Shown here piece after piece: positions 47,801 through 55,889 of a stretch of DNA of 64,000 bases (within the stretch, counting starts at the first letter, position 1; each line of letters starts with the position of its first letter). The notes below the pieces were generated by a model. It was not told where the DNA came from and did no database searches. It worked only from the letters and a program-made list of their open reading frames with translations. A program made the translations under genes and the position numbers. This stretch comes from Micromonospora rhizosphaerae (GTDB lineage Bacteria > Actinomycetota > Actinomycetes > Mycobacteriales > Micromonosporaceae), in contig NZ_FMHV01000002.1 in the NCBI RefSeq assembly GCF_900091465.1, positions 3,410,001 through 3,474,000 on the forward strand. Direction: 5' to 3'.

Positions 47801-48994
47801 GACGGTCAGCTGTTCGGCGGCACGCTTGCTACCGACGACCCGCTCACCCCGGTTCCGCTCGGCGGCGACTGGACGGTGCGGCTGGACAAGCCGGGCGCGC
47901 AAACGCAGGACCGGCCGCTCGGGTCGTGGACCGCGATCGATCCGGCGTACTCCGGATCGGCCACGTACTCCCGTTCGGTCGACCTGGACCCGGCCACGCT
48001 CGACGGGCGCCGGCTGGTCCTTGACCTGGGCGATGTGCGGGACGTCGCGGAGGTCACGGTCAACGGGCAGACGTTCGACCCGTTGCTGTGGAAGCCGTAC
48101 CGCCAGGACATCACCGCCGCGCTGCACTCGGGACGCAACGAGATCCAGGTGCGGGTCACGAACACCCTCGCCAACCGGCACGGGGACCACCGTCCCGCAG
48201 GCCTGCTCGGCCCGGTGACGCTGCGGCCGCAGCGGGCCGTGTCCGCCGAGCTGACGCCGGTCGGAGACCAGCCGGTGTACGAGGTCGCCCTGCCAACGGC
48301 GCCGACCGTGTCGCCGGGACAATCCCGTGACCTGCAGATTCGGGTACGCCGCTTCGGCGGCTCGCAGGACACCGCAGAGGTCGACTTCTCCACCAGCGGT
48401 GGGCTGACTGTCACGCCGGCCCGGACCGAGGTGAAGTTCGACCGCGTCGGCGAGGCGCTGATCCCGGTCACGTTGACCGCTCCGGTGGACACGGCCGTGC
48501 CCGGCACCGGCGGTCTCACGGTCACGGTCGGCGGCGAGCGCCGGGACGTGCCGGTGACCATCGACCTGGCGACCCGGCTCGGCCAGGCCAGCGCCTCCTC
48601 CACCCACGCCTCCTTCCGGCCGGAGGGCGCCATCGACGGGGACCGCAGCTCGGAGCGGTGGGGCCAGGGCAACGGGTGGAACGACGCCACGCAGGGGGCG
48701 TTCCCCGACACGCTGACGGTCGACTTCACCGCGCCGGCGCCGGTCGGTCGGGTCGACCTGTACACGATCGACTCCGCGGAGTTCCCCGCGAAGGGATGGG
48801 GGCTGCGCGACGCCGACGTGCAGGCTCTGGTCGGCGGCCAGTGGCGTACGGTCGCGGAGATCCGGGGCAACACCGACGGTCTGGTGCGCCGGACCTTCGC
48901 GCCCGTCACCGCGACCGCGCTACGCGTCATCGTCCGGTCCGCCAACGACAACGCCTACTCCCGCATCATCGAGCTGGAGGGATACCCGCAGTGA
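44864..48994 (+). CDS. Secreted GH106 alpha-L-rhamnosidase, copy 2
   Basis: The protein has 1376 residues from ATG 44864, chosen over ATG 44849 because GAGGAG lies just upstream. A signal peptide is followed by the GH106 start RPTVLWFWNG. A LamG-like jelly-roll is inserted at about 174-350 (NGYLVDTRRDDGGVDIW). The catalytic segment GFWDDEP holds E457. A GH2-like sugar-binding domain, a NEW3-type beta domain and a terminal F5/8C domain (about 1250-1375) follow. It is diverged from the GH106 at 34775, which suggests different linkage specificity. The rhamnulokinase start overlaps its stop by 4 bases. Confidence 0.84.
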   Translation: MQPFAGRVAAAALAVLCSVATATVPQSAAVAQPDETAQPVSGLDAARFAEPRPDSRPTVLWFWNGTVTPALVDRQLGELRAQGVYEAIVFPFDTTALKPAFFSEEWFAIIEHTLREAQRTGMHLWLFNDDFFPSGRGGGLVINGGKVGDRTYEPHPELRPTGLGRTSRTVTGPAQVDLDGDTTGLDVADGRLVVDATTLNGVAVLKTGGEWSDYTFTARARLDRGTAGIVVRATDERNGYLVDTRRDDGGVDIWRQQNGTFSLLSHPGGVPGWGPTAEHEIKVAVAGNTITPYVDGKAQPSATDGTFPRGTVGVRAVADQRSTYDELSVTGPDGQQLYRQTFDAAGALGDFRPRQSAAKVISAVARPAGSNDVGEFVDLTDYVRSGRAWPAPAGQWRVDTFTATPLADDNSWSFRRYYLDLLNDDAVARMLDAVPGEYYRRFPWAFGTVLRGFWDDEPFIASADAHFQQKPWSPSLHAALKNVGTTPGVAYAALFDDLGRDGRTERGRYWRAVSDRFGEAYYAQQARWMADHGVGYISNPLWDEYGPAEQVASTGDLHKENQWAQVPGTDVVFDHYAAGGRTMLPRYAASDAHQNGQERVLLEAFGAMGWQVSPEFSHALLGAFAARGINLTVLHAMWTDENNVVYPPPFGSGNPWWRTAKPLTDWIGRVMEVARGRAAAQTVLIQPQRAAEAWQGTPTQDAIDRDFTAAAYGLEDTQVDFDLLDEGALAGDPAIRARAEARGGRLHVGEQSYRLAVLPQAPTLDVATVRTLTEFVRTGGTLVAVGGLPREEAAGHDGELRDALTALFGDSTAPAERAYGAGRAVRLADPAGLGEATRSAGVAAAVLEPAQRAVRVLRLETGKDQAFLVTNESAAVIRTTATFPAKGTPELWQPETGRTATATTFRDAPGRLGTAVPLELQPYQTVVVAFRSAARPPAAVPHLVSGDVTATAVGPGASGTLRVDALLDAPGSHRVVGAWDGQLFGGTLATDDPLTPVPLGGDWTVRLDKPGAQTQDRPLGSWTAIDPAYSGSATYSRSVDLDPATLDGRRLVLDLGDVRDVAEVTVNGQTFDPLLWKPYRQDITAALHSGRNEIQVRVTNTLANRHGDHRPAGLLGPVTLRPQRAVSAELTPVGDQPVYEVALPTAPTVSPGQSRDLQIRVRRFGGSQDTAEVDFSTSGGLTVTPARTEVKFDRVGEALIPVTLTAPVDTAVPGTGGLTVTVGGERRDVPVTIDLATRLGQASASSTHASFRPEGAIDGDRSSERWGQGNGWNDATQGAFPDTLTVDFTAPAPVGRVDLYTIDSAEFPAKGWGLRDADVQALVGGQWRTVAEIRGNTDGLVRRTFAPVTATALRVIVRSANDNAYSRIIELEGYPQ

Positions 48995-50475
48995 ACGTGA
49001 CGGTTGCGGACGGCACGACCGCGGTCGCCGCGGTCGACCTCGGTGCGTCCAGCGGGCGCGTGATGCTCGGCCGGGTGGCGCCCGACCGGCTCGACCTCGT
49101 CGAGGTGAACCGGTTTCCCAACCTGCCGGTACGGGTCGCGGGCACCCTGCACTGGGACATCCTCGCGCTGTACCGGGGCGTCCTCGAGGGGCTGCGGGCG
49201 GCGGGCCGGGAGGCTGGCCGGATCACCTCCGTCGGGATCGACTCGTGGGCCGTCGACTACGGTCTGCTCGACGCGGAGGGCACCCTGCTCGGCAATCCCG
49301 TGCACTATCGCGACGAGCGCACCGACGGCGCCATGGACAAGGTGTTCGCCAGCGTGCCGGCGGAGGAGATCTACCGGATCACCGGGCTGCAGTTCCTGCC
49401 GTTCAACACGATCTACCAGCTCGCCGCATCCGCCGGGTCACCGCAGCTCGCCGCGGCGCGGAACCTGCTCCTGGTCCCCGACCTGCTGAGCTACTGGCTC
49501 ACCGGGATCGCCGGCACCGAGGTCACGAACGCCTCCACCACGCAGCTGCTCGACGTCCGCACCCGCACCTGGTCCGACCGGCTCCTCACCGCGGCCGGCG
49601 TGTCGGCGGACCTTTTTCCGCCGCTGCGCCAGCCCGGCGACCCGGCGGGCGAGCTGCTGCCCGACGTCCTCGACGAGACCGGTCTGGTCGGTCCGGTGCC
49701 CGTGACCGCCGTCGGGTCGCACGACACGGCCTCCGCGGTGGTCGGTGTCCCGGCGGCCGGCGAGCGCTTCGCGTACGTGTCGTGCGGGACCTGGTCGCTC
49801 GTCGGGGTGGAGCTCGACTCGCCGGTGCTGACCGAGGAGAGCCGGCGCGCCAACTTCAGCAACGAGGGGGGCGTCGACGGCACCACCCGCTACCTGCGCA
49901 ACGTCATGGGCCTGTGGCTGCTGCAGGAGTCAATCCACGCGTGGAACGCGGCCGGGCTCCCAGCCGACCTGGCGTCGCTGCTGCACGACGCGGCCCGCGT
50001 ACCGGCCTTCTCGGCGGTCGTGGACGTCGATGACCCGGCGTTCCTGCCCCCGGGCGACATGCCGGCGCGCATCGCCGCCGCGTGCCGGCGCACCGGCCAG
50101 ACACCGCCGCAGAGCCAGGCTGAGACGGTCCGCTGCATCCTGGACAGCCTCGCCCTCGCCTACCGCGCCGCCGTGCACGACGCGGTACGGCTGTCGGGCC
50201 GCGACGTCGACGCCGTGCACATCGTCGGCGGCGGCGCCCGCAACGGGCTGCTGTGTCAGCTTACCGCGGACGCCTGCCGTCGGCCCGTCGTGGCCGGGCC
50301 GGTCGAAGCCGCGGCCCTCGGCAACGTGCTCGTGCAGGCCCGGGCAGCCGGTGTGGTGCACAGGGACCTGCGGGTGCTGCGGCAGCTGCTGCGCAACACG
50401 CAACAGCTGACGGTGTACGAGCCGCAGGGCACCGACGAGCCGTGGCGTGCCGCCGCCGCGCGGATCGGGAGGTGA
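48991..50475 (+). CDS. rhaB: L-rhamnulokinase
   Basis: The protein has 494 residues from GTG 48991 (GTGA overlap; GGAGG upstream). It is an FGGY-family kinase with the phosphate motif AAVDLGASSGRVMLG at the N-terminus, VGSHDTASAV in the middle and GGGARNGLLCQLTAD near the C-terminus. It phosphorylates L-rhamnulose to rhamnulose-1-phosphate in the cytosol, between RhaI and RhaD. It is unusual that it sits about 30 kb from those two genes and downstream of secreted enzymes, yet under the same operator type and in a tight operon with LutABC. Confidence 0.92.
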   Translation: MNVTVADGTTAVAAVDLGASSGRVMLGRVAPDRLDLVEVNRFPNLPVRVAGTLHWDILALYRGVLEGLRAAGREAGRITSVGIDSWAVDYGLLDAEGTLLGNPVHYRDERTDGAMDKVFASVPAEEIYRITGLQFLPFNTIYQLAASAGSPQLAAARNLLLVPDLLSYWLTGIAGTEVTNASTTQLLDVRTRTWSDRLLTAAGVSADLFPPLRQPGDPAGELLPDVLDETGLVGPVPVTAVGSHDTASAVVGVPAAGERFAYVSCGTWSLVGVELDSPVLTEESRRANFSNEGGVDGTTRYLRNVMGLWLLQESIHAWNAAGLPADLASLLHDAARVPAFSAVVDVDDPAFLPPGDMPARIAAACRRTGQTPPQSQAETVRCILDSLALAYRAAVHDAVRLSGRDVDAVHIVGGGARNGLLCQLTADACRRPVVAGPVEAAALGNVLVQARAAGVVHRDLRVLRQLLRNTQQLTVYEPQGTDEPWRAAAARIGR

Positions 50476-50477
50476 GG

Positions 50478-51212
50478 ATGCGCATCGCGTTGTTCGTCAC
50501 CTGCCTGGCGGACACCATGTTCCCCGAGGCGGCAAAGGCCACCGTGCGGCTGCTGGAGCGCCTCGGCCACGAGGTCGTCTTCCCCACGGATCAGACCTGC
50601 TGCGGGCAGATGCACGTCAACACCGGCTATCCGAAGGACACGCTGCCGCTGGTACGCCGGCACGTGCGTACCTTCGACCCGTACGACGTGGTGGTGGCGC
50701 CGTCCGGCTCGTGCGTCGGATCGGTGCGGCACCAGCACGCGATGGTCGCCCGGCGGGCCGGCGACGAGCGGCTGGCCAGCCGGGCCGAGGCCGTGTCGTC
50801 ACGCACCTATGAACTGTCCGAGCTGCTCACCGACGTGCTCGGGATCGAGGACCTCGGCGCCTACTACCCGCACCGCGTCACCTACCACCCGACCTGCCAC
50901 TCCCTGCGGATGCTGCGGGTGGGGGACCGGCCGTTGCGGTTGCTACGGCGGGTCCGCGGCTTGACGCTGGTGGAGCTGCCGGCCGCGGAGCAGTGTTGCG
51001 GCTTTGGCGGCACCTTCGCGGTGAAGAACGCGGACACCTCGACGGCGATGCTGGCCGACAAGATACGCCATGTCCTGTCCACCGGCGCGGACGTCTGCAC
51101 CGCTGGGGACGTCTCCTGCCTCATGCACATCGGCGGTGGCCTGTCCCGGCTGCGCGCCGGGGTGCGGACCGTGCACCTGGCCGAGGTCCTGGCCAGTACG
51201 GAGGTATCGTGA
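50478..51212 (+). CDS. lutA: L-lactate utilisation protein LutA
   Basis: The protein has 244 residues from ATG 50478, two bases after the kinase stop. It is a CCG-domain protein with two cysteine-rich repeats, DQTCCGQMHVN and AEQCCGFGGTF, and the accessory YHPTCHSLRM and PSGSCVG, as in LutA/YkgE. These motifs bind an iron-sulphur cluster. With LutB and LutC it forms the flavin-independent complex that oxidises L-lactate to pyruvate, removing the lactate made by RhaD. Its end overlaps lutB by 4 bases. Confidence 0.92.
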   Translation: MRIALFVTCLADTMFPEAAKATVRLLERLGHEVVFPTDQTCCGQMHVNTGYPKDTLPLVRRHVRTFDPYDVVVAPSGSCVGSVRHQHAMVARRAGDERLASRAEAVSSRTYELSELLTDVLGIEDLGAYYPHRVTYHPTCHSLRMLRVGDRPLRLLRRVRGLTLVELPAAEQCCGFGGTFAVKNADTSTAMLADKIRHVLSTGADVCTAGDVSCLMHIGGGLSRLRAGVRTVHLAEVLASTEVS

Positions 51213-52651
51213 CCAGCACATTCCTCGGCATGCCCGCCACCGCACCCCGTGGTGTGGGGCACCTGCGCGGCGACGAACCGTTCCCCGCGGCGGCCAGACG
51301 CAGCCTCGCCGACCCGCAGCTCCGCCGGAACCTGCGCCACGCCACCACCACGATCCGGGCCAAGTCCGCCGCGGTCATCGCCGAAGCTCCTGACTGGCAA
51401 CAGCTGCGCGACGCCGGCGCGGCCATCAAGGCCGACGTCATGAGCCGCCTACCCGAGCTGCTCGAACAGCTCGAGGCGGCGGTCACCCGGGCCGGTGGGA
51501 CCGTGCACTGGGCGGCCGACGCGGTGGAGGCGAACCGGATCGTGACCGAGCTGGTGGCCGCGACCGGCAGCGACCGGGCCATCAAGGTCAAGTCGATGGC
51601 CACGCAGGAGATCGGCCTCAACGAGGCGCTGCAGGCTGCCGGGATCAGCCCGGTGGAGACCGACCTCGCGGAGCTGATCGTGCAGCTCGGCGACGACCGG
51701 CCCAGCCATATCCTGGTGCCCGCCATCCACCGCAACAGGGCTGAGATCCGGGAGATCTTCCTGCGCGAGATGCCCGGCGTGGACCCAGCGCTCACCGACG
51801 ATCCGGCGGCCCTGGCCGCCGCCGCGCGTAGCTATCTGCGGCAGACGTTCCTGGACACCCCGGTGGCTGTCTCCGGGGCGAACTTCGCGGTGGCCGAGAC
51901 CGGCACCCTGGCGGTGGTGGAGTCCGAGGGGAACGGGCGGATGTGCCTCACTCTGCCGGAGACCCTGATCACCGTGATGGGCATCGAGAAGGTGGTGCCA
52001 ACCTGGCTGGACCTCGAGGTGTTCCTCCAGTTGCTGCCGCGGGCGTCGACGGGGGAGCGGATGAACCCGTACACCTCGATGTGGACCGGGGTCACCCGCG
52101 GGGACGGCCCGCAGCAGGTGCACCTGGTGCTGCTAGACAACGGGCGCAGTGCCGTGCTGGCCGACGAGGTGGGCCGGCAGGCGCTGCACTGCATTCGCTG
52201 CTCCGCCTGCCTCAACGTCTGCCCTGTGTACGAGCGTGCCGGCGGGCACGCATACGGCTCGGTCTATCCGGGGCCGATCGGGGCGGTGCTGTCACCCCAG
52301 CTCACCGGCGTCGAGGACAACGCCTCCCTACCGTATGCGTCGTCGCTCTGCGGCGCCTGCTTCGACGCATGCCCGGTGAAGATCAATATCCCGGAGCTGC
52401 TGGTGCATCTGCGGGCCGCCCACGTCGCCGCCCAACGGCGACCCACCGCCGAGTCCATCGCGATGGCCGCGGCGGCGTACACGATGGATCACCCGGCGCT
52501 GTACGCGGCCGCGCAGCGCGCCGCGCGGCTCACCCGCCTCGCCGGCCGCCGCGGCCGCGGCCTGCCCCCGCCGCTGTCCGGCTGGGCCATCGGCCGCGAT
52601 CTGCCGCAGCCGCCCCCGCAGACCTTCCGCGATTGGTGGGCAGAACGGTGA
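51209..52651 (+). CDS. lutB: L-lactate utilisation iron-sulphur protein LutB
   Basis: The protein has 480 residues from GTG 51209 (GTGA overlap). An N-terminal LUD domain (about 60-310) contains KVKSMATQEIGLNEAL and AVAETGTLAVVESEGNGR. Two [4Fe-4S] motifs follow, CIRCSACLNVCP near residue 327 and SLCGACFDACP near residue 380, then an extended helical C-terminus. Length and order match LutB/YkgF. It carries electrons from lactate oxidation. An earlier in-frame start would run far into lutA. Confidence 0.92.
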   Translation: MTSTFLGMPATAPRGVGHLRGDEPFPAAARRSLADPQLRRNLRHATTTIRAKSAAVIAEAPDWQQLRDAGAAIKADVMSRLPELLEQLEAAVTRAGGTVHWAADAVEANRIVTELVAATGSDRAIKVKSMATQEIGLNEALQAAGISPVETDLAELIVQLGDDRPSHILVPAIHRNRAEIREIFLREMPGVDPALTDDPAALAAAARSYLRQTFLDTPVAVSGANFAVAETGTLAVVESEGNGRMCLTLPETLITVMGIEKVVPTWLDLEVFLQLLPRASTGERMNPYTSMWTGVTRGDGPQQVHLVLLDNGRSAVLADEVGRQALHCIRCSACLNVCPVYERAGGHAYGSVYPGPIGAVLSPQLTGVEDNASLPYASSLCGACFDACPVKINIPELLVHLRAAHVAAQRRPTAESIAMAAAAYTMDHPALYAAAQRAARLTRLAGRRGRGLPPPLSGWAIGRDLPQPPPQTFRDWWAER

Positions 52652-53271
52652 GCTCACGGGAACAGATCCTCGGCCGCCTCCGCGCCGCCATCGGCCCCGG
52701 TACGCGGTCACCGGCCGAGGTGCCACGGAACTACCGGCCGGCCGGCGCCGCCGCCGACCTCGACGTACTGGTGCACCGGCTCACCGACTACAAGGCCACC
52801 GTGCACCGATGCTCGGACGCAGAGGTGGCGAAGGTGGTCGACGAGGTCCTTGGCGGCCGGCGCATCGTGGTGCCACCCGGGGTGCCCCGACATTGGCTGC
52901 CCGCCACGGTAGACGCGGTGACCGACGAGCACCTCACCACGGAGCAGATCGCCGCCTTCGATGGGGTCGTCACCGCGGCGGCGGTGGCCGTCGCCGAAAC
53001 CGGCACCGTCGTGCTCGACGCAGCCGCCGACCAGGGCCGGCGGGTCGTCACGCTCCTGCCCGACGTGCACATCTGCGTGCTGCGGACCGATCAGGTCGTC
53101 GCCGGTGTGCCGGACGCTCTCGCCAGGCTCGACCCACACCGCCCAATGACCTGGATCAGCGGACCCTCCGCCACCAGCGACATCGAGCTCAACCGGGTGG
53201 AGGGCGTCCACGGGCCTCGACGCCTGCACGTGGTGATCGTGCCTCGCGCCGATCTCGTGTCCGACGTGTAG
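52648..53271 (+). CDS. lutC: L-lactate utilisation protein LutC
   Basis: The protein has 207 residues from GTG 52648, overlapping lutB by 4 bases. It is a LUD-domain protein with the family segments SSREQILGRLR at the start, VAVAETGTVVLD in the middle and ISGPSATSDIELNRVEGVHG near the end. It is the third subunit of the lactate oxidation complex and the last gene of the long operon, with only a weak hairpin after it. No lactate permease or LutR-type regulator lies nearby, consistent with use of internally produced lactate. Confidence 0.92.
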   Translation: MSSREQILGRLRAAIGPGTRSPAEVPRNYRPAGAAADLDVLVHRLTDYKATVHRCSDAEVAKVVDEVLGGRRIVVPPGVPRHWLPATVDAVTDEHLTTEQIAAFDGVVTAAAVAVAETGTVVLDAAADQGRRVVTLLPDVHICVLRTDQVVAGVPDALARLDPHRPMTWISGPSATSDIELNRVEGVHGPRRLHVVIVPRADLVSDV

Positions 53272-53639
53272 GACGGCTAGTGGAGGCAGCCGCGGGGGAA
53301 GAAGAGCCCCCAGCGTTCCCGGCTCGGTGGTCTCGGCCGGCGCAGATGCAACTCGGCCGAGGCGATGACTCCACCGGAGTTGTCCGGATCAATCCCGCAC
53401 CGCAATCGCGACCATGATCGAGCGCCCCGGTCCAGCCAGTGGTCGACCACCTCATATCGCCCTGGCCCAGTCGGCCGCCGCGCTGCCCGTTGGTGAAATG
53501 GTCAGCACATCGCGGGTGCCGAAAACCCTATCCGGGGCAGCTCAAAACGTCGTGATCCGGCTCTACCGCCAACCGCCCCGAACAGGAGCGTGTACTCGAC
53601 GCTCTCACCCATCACCCTGCTCAATGGTCGTCCATGCCG
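53272..53639. other. Non-coding gap after lutC
   Basis: I see no convincing gene here. A short hairpin, GGGGG 53294-53298 with CCCCC 53307-53311 and an 8-base purine loop, could end lutC transcription. It also contains the converging end of the ArsR-type gene. Confidence 0.4.
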
Positions 53640-54602
53640 CTACCGGAGGAGTTGGTCGCCCAGCGTAGTGCGACGGTAGAGCACCTGCCGGCCGCTGCGC
53701 GCGCGGGTGACCAGCCCGCTGTCGTGTAACACCTGCAAGGTTTGGGACACGGCGCTGGGGCTGACCCCGACCCGGCGGGCGATCTCGGCCGTGGACAGTG
53801 GCTCGCCGAGCAGGCCGAGCAGCCGGGCCTTGGCTGGGCCGACTAGAGACGCCAGCGCGGCCGGGTTGGGGGCCGGCGGCGCCCATAGGGTCGCCACGCC
53901 GCGGCTGGGGTAGGTCAGCGACGGCGGCATGTCCGCGGTGACCGGTCCGGCCGGTTTGTGGGCGAACACCGACGGAATAAGCAGCAGACCACGGCCGGCC
54001 GAGGCCACCCGGAAGTCGCTGATCATCCGGTCGATCGACAGCACGCCGTCGCGCCAGTGCACGTGCGGGTGCATGTCGGCGAACAGCAGCCGGGCGCCGC
54101 CGACGGCCAGCTGCCGGGCGCGGTAGGTCATGTCCGCCTCGAGGATCAGGCGGATCTGCGGCCAGACCGGTTCGATCGCGATGGTCCAGTACCGGCGCAG
54201 CGCGGCGCCGATGCGGTCGCGCAGCGCGGCGATGTCGCGGTCGTCGTCAGCGCGTAACGATGCCGGTGGCTGGCTCGGCGTGTACGCCGCGGCCACATCC
54301 CGGCGGATTACGTCGACAGGCGTGGCCAGTAGCCCGGGCAGTTCGTCGTCGAAGGAGGGGGCGAAGACGGCCGGCCGCGGGGTGAGGAAGTCCGGCAGGG
54401 TCAGCCGTGGCCCGACCAGGAGTAGCAGCAGGTTGACGTCGGCGGGGTCGAGCTGCTCCAGCACGGTCCGGCGCCACGGCAGGTGCAGCGCGTGTACGCC
54501 CGGGTCGCGCAGCACGCGGAGGCTGAGCACTGTCTCGTTGATCGGCGAGAAGGTAAAGCGGGTGTCGGCGAGGTCTTCGACGCCGAGCTCGTAACTGATC
54601 AT
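53640..54602 (-). CDS. ArsR-family regulator with DUF5937-like N-terminal domain
   Basis: The protein has 320 residues. The N-terminal three quarters resemble the DUF5937 region common in actinobacterial ArsR-type regulators (ISYELGVEDLADTRF at the start). The last 65 residues are a winged helix with LSTAEIARRVGVSPSAVSQT and a beta wing (GRQVLYRRT). No metal-binding cysteines are seen, so it is unlikely to be a metal sensor. It is divergent from the MFS transporter gene with a 56-base gap and probably represses it. No clear operator palindrome is visible in that short gap. Confidence 0.85.
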   Translation of the reverse strand: MISYELGVEDLADTRFTFSPINETVLSLRVLRDPGVHALHLPWRRTVLEQLDPADVNLLLLLVGPRLTLPDFLTPRPAVFAPSFDDELPGLLATPVDVIRRDVAAAYTPSQPPASLRADDDRDIAALRDRIGAALRRYWTIAIEPVWPQIRLILEADMTYRARQLAVGGARLLFADMHPHVHWRDGVLSIDRMISDFRVASAGRGLLLIPSVFAHKPAGPVTADMPPSLTYPSRGVATLWAPPAPNPAALASLVGPAKARLLGLLGEPLSTAEIARRVGVSPSAVSQTLQVLHDSGLVTRARSGRQVLYRRTTLGDQLLR

Positions 54603-54658
54603 TAAGGCAGAGCCTACATCGATTCCGGATCGGGTCCGGCTGCCGTGGACTGGCGGCC

Positions 54659-55879
54659 GTGACGACGAACAAGACCGGCCGGCTGGTCGGAATCCTCGCG
54701 CTGACCTGCGGCATGGCGGTTGGCACCGTCTACTTCCCGCAGGCGGTCAGTCCGCTGGTCGCCGCCGGGCTGGGCGTCTCGGCCGGTGCCGCCGCCGGCG
54801 TGGTGACCGCGACGCAGGCCGGGTACGCCCTCGGAATCTTCCTGCTGGTGCCGCTGGGTGACCGGATTCCGCACCGGCCGCTGCTGGTGACCCTGCTCGC
54901 CGCGACCACCGTGGCGCTGCTGGGCGCCGGCCTGGCCCCCGGGTTGCCGGCGCTGGCCGGGGCCAGTCTGCTCGCCGGGACGGCCGCGGTCGCCGCCCCG
55001 ATCACCGGACCGCTGGCGGCGCGTCTGGTGCTGGCGGAGCGGCGCGGTGTGGTCAGCGGAACGCTGCTGAGCGGGTCGATCGCCGGGATGCTGGTATCAC
55101 GGGCGTTCGGTGGCGTGGTCGGCCAGTCCCTCGGCTGGCGGGCACCGTATCTGCTCGCGGCGGCGCTGACGTTGACGATGGCGCTGATGCTGGCGTGGAC
55201 GCTGCCGACGACCACCCCGACGTCGCGGCAGACGTATCGCAGCCTGGTCGCCGAGCCTCTGCGGCTGCTGCGCAGCCAACCGATGCTACGCCGGTCGTGC
55301 TGGTATCAGGCGGCGGCGTTCGCCGGGTTCTCCGCAGTGTGGACGTGCGTGGCGATGCTGGTGACGGGACCGGCGTACCGGCTCGACACCCGGGTGGTGG
55401 GCCTGCTGGCCCTGGTCAACGCGGCCACCATGGTATGTACGCCGATCGCCGGCCGGTTGGTGGACCGGTACGGTCCGGAAGCGGTGAACCAGGTGACGCT
55501 GGCTGGGGTGGCCGGCTCGGCGATCGTGCTCGCCGTCGGCGCCACCGGCGGCGCCGGTGGACTGATCTGGCTGACAGCCGGGCTGTTGCTGCTGGATGTG
55601 GCGATGCAGTCCGGCATGGTCGCCAACGGCGTGCGAATCTACGGCATCAGCTCCGCTGCCGGCAGTCGCCTGTACTCCGCGTACATGACCTGCGCGTATC
55701 TGGCCGGCGGTGCGGGTTCCTGGCTGGGCACCCGGTTGTACGCGCAGCTGGGCTGGCTGGGCCCCTGTCTGCTGGTCGCAGCACTCGCCGTGGCGGCGCT
55801 GGTCGGCCCGGCGGCATACCGGCAATCGAACCTCCGCAGGGCCGGGCGGACCGAGCGCCCGGTCGGCGTACCCGATTAG
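54659..55879 (+). CDS. MFS transporter (probable drug or metabolite exporter)
   Basis: The protein has 406 residues from GTG 54659, with about 12 hydrophobic helices. The MFS loop between helices 2 and 3 reads PLGDRIPHRPLL, and the equivalent loop in the second half is AGRLVDRYG. It is in the DHA1/AraJ-like group. Its position opposite an ArsR-type regulator suggests inducible efflux of a small molecule. The phosphotransferase-like gene starts 10 bases after its stop, so both may protect against the same compound. The substrate is unknown. Confidence 0.85.
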   Translation: MTTNKTGRLVGILALTCGMAVGTVYFPQAVSPLVAAGLGVSAGAAAGVVTATQAGYALGIFLLVPLGDRIPHRPLLVTLLAATTVALLGAGLAPGLPALAGASLLAGTAAVAAPITGPLAARLVLAERRGVVSGTLLSGSIAGMLVSRAFGGVVGQSLGWRAPYLLAAALTLTMALMLAWTLPTTTPTSRQTYRSLVAEPLRLLRSQPMLRRSCWYQAAAFAGFSAVWTCVAMLVTGPAYRLDTRVVGLLALVNAATMVCTPIAGRLVDRYGPEAVNQVTLAGVAGSAIVLAVGATGGAGGLIWLTAGLLLLDVAMQSGMVANGVRIYGISSAAGSRLYSAYMTCAYLAGGAGSWLGTRLYAQLGWLGPCLLVAALAVAALVGPAAYRQSNLRRAGRTERPVGVPD

Positions 55880-55889
55880 GCTCGCCGGG

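Noticed and set aside
44942..48607. Minus-strand open frame of about 1221 codons
   Set aside because: Antisense shadow of the GH106 gene with low-complexity composition.
53414..53668. 84-codon plus-strand frame after lutC
   Set aside because: No domain, no ribosome site and it overlaps the end of the ArsR-type gene. Composition is like non-coding DNA.
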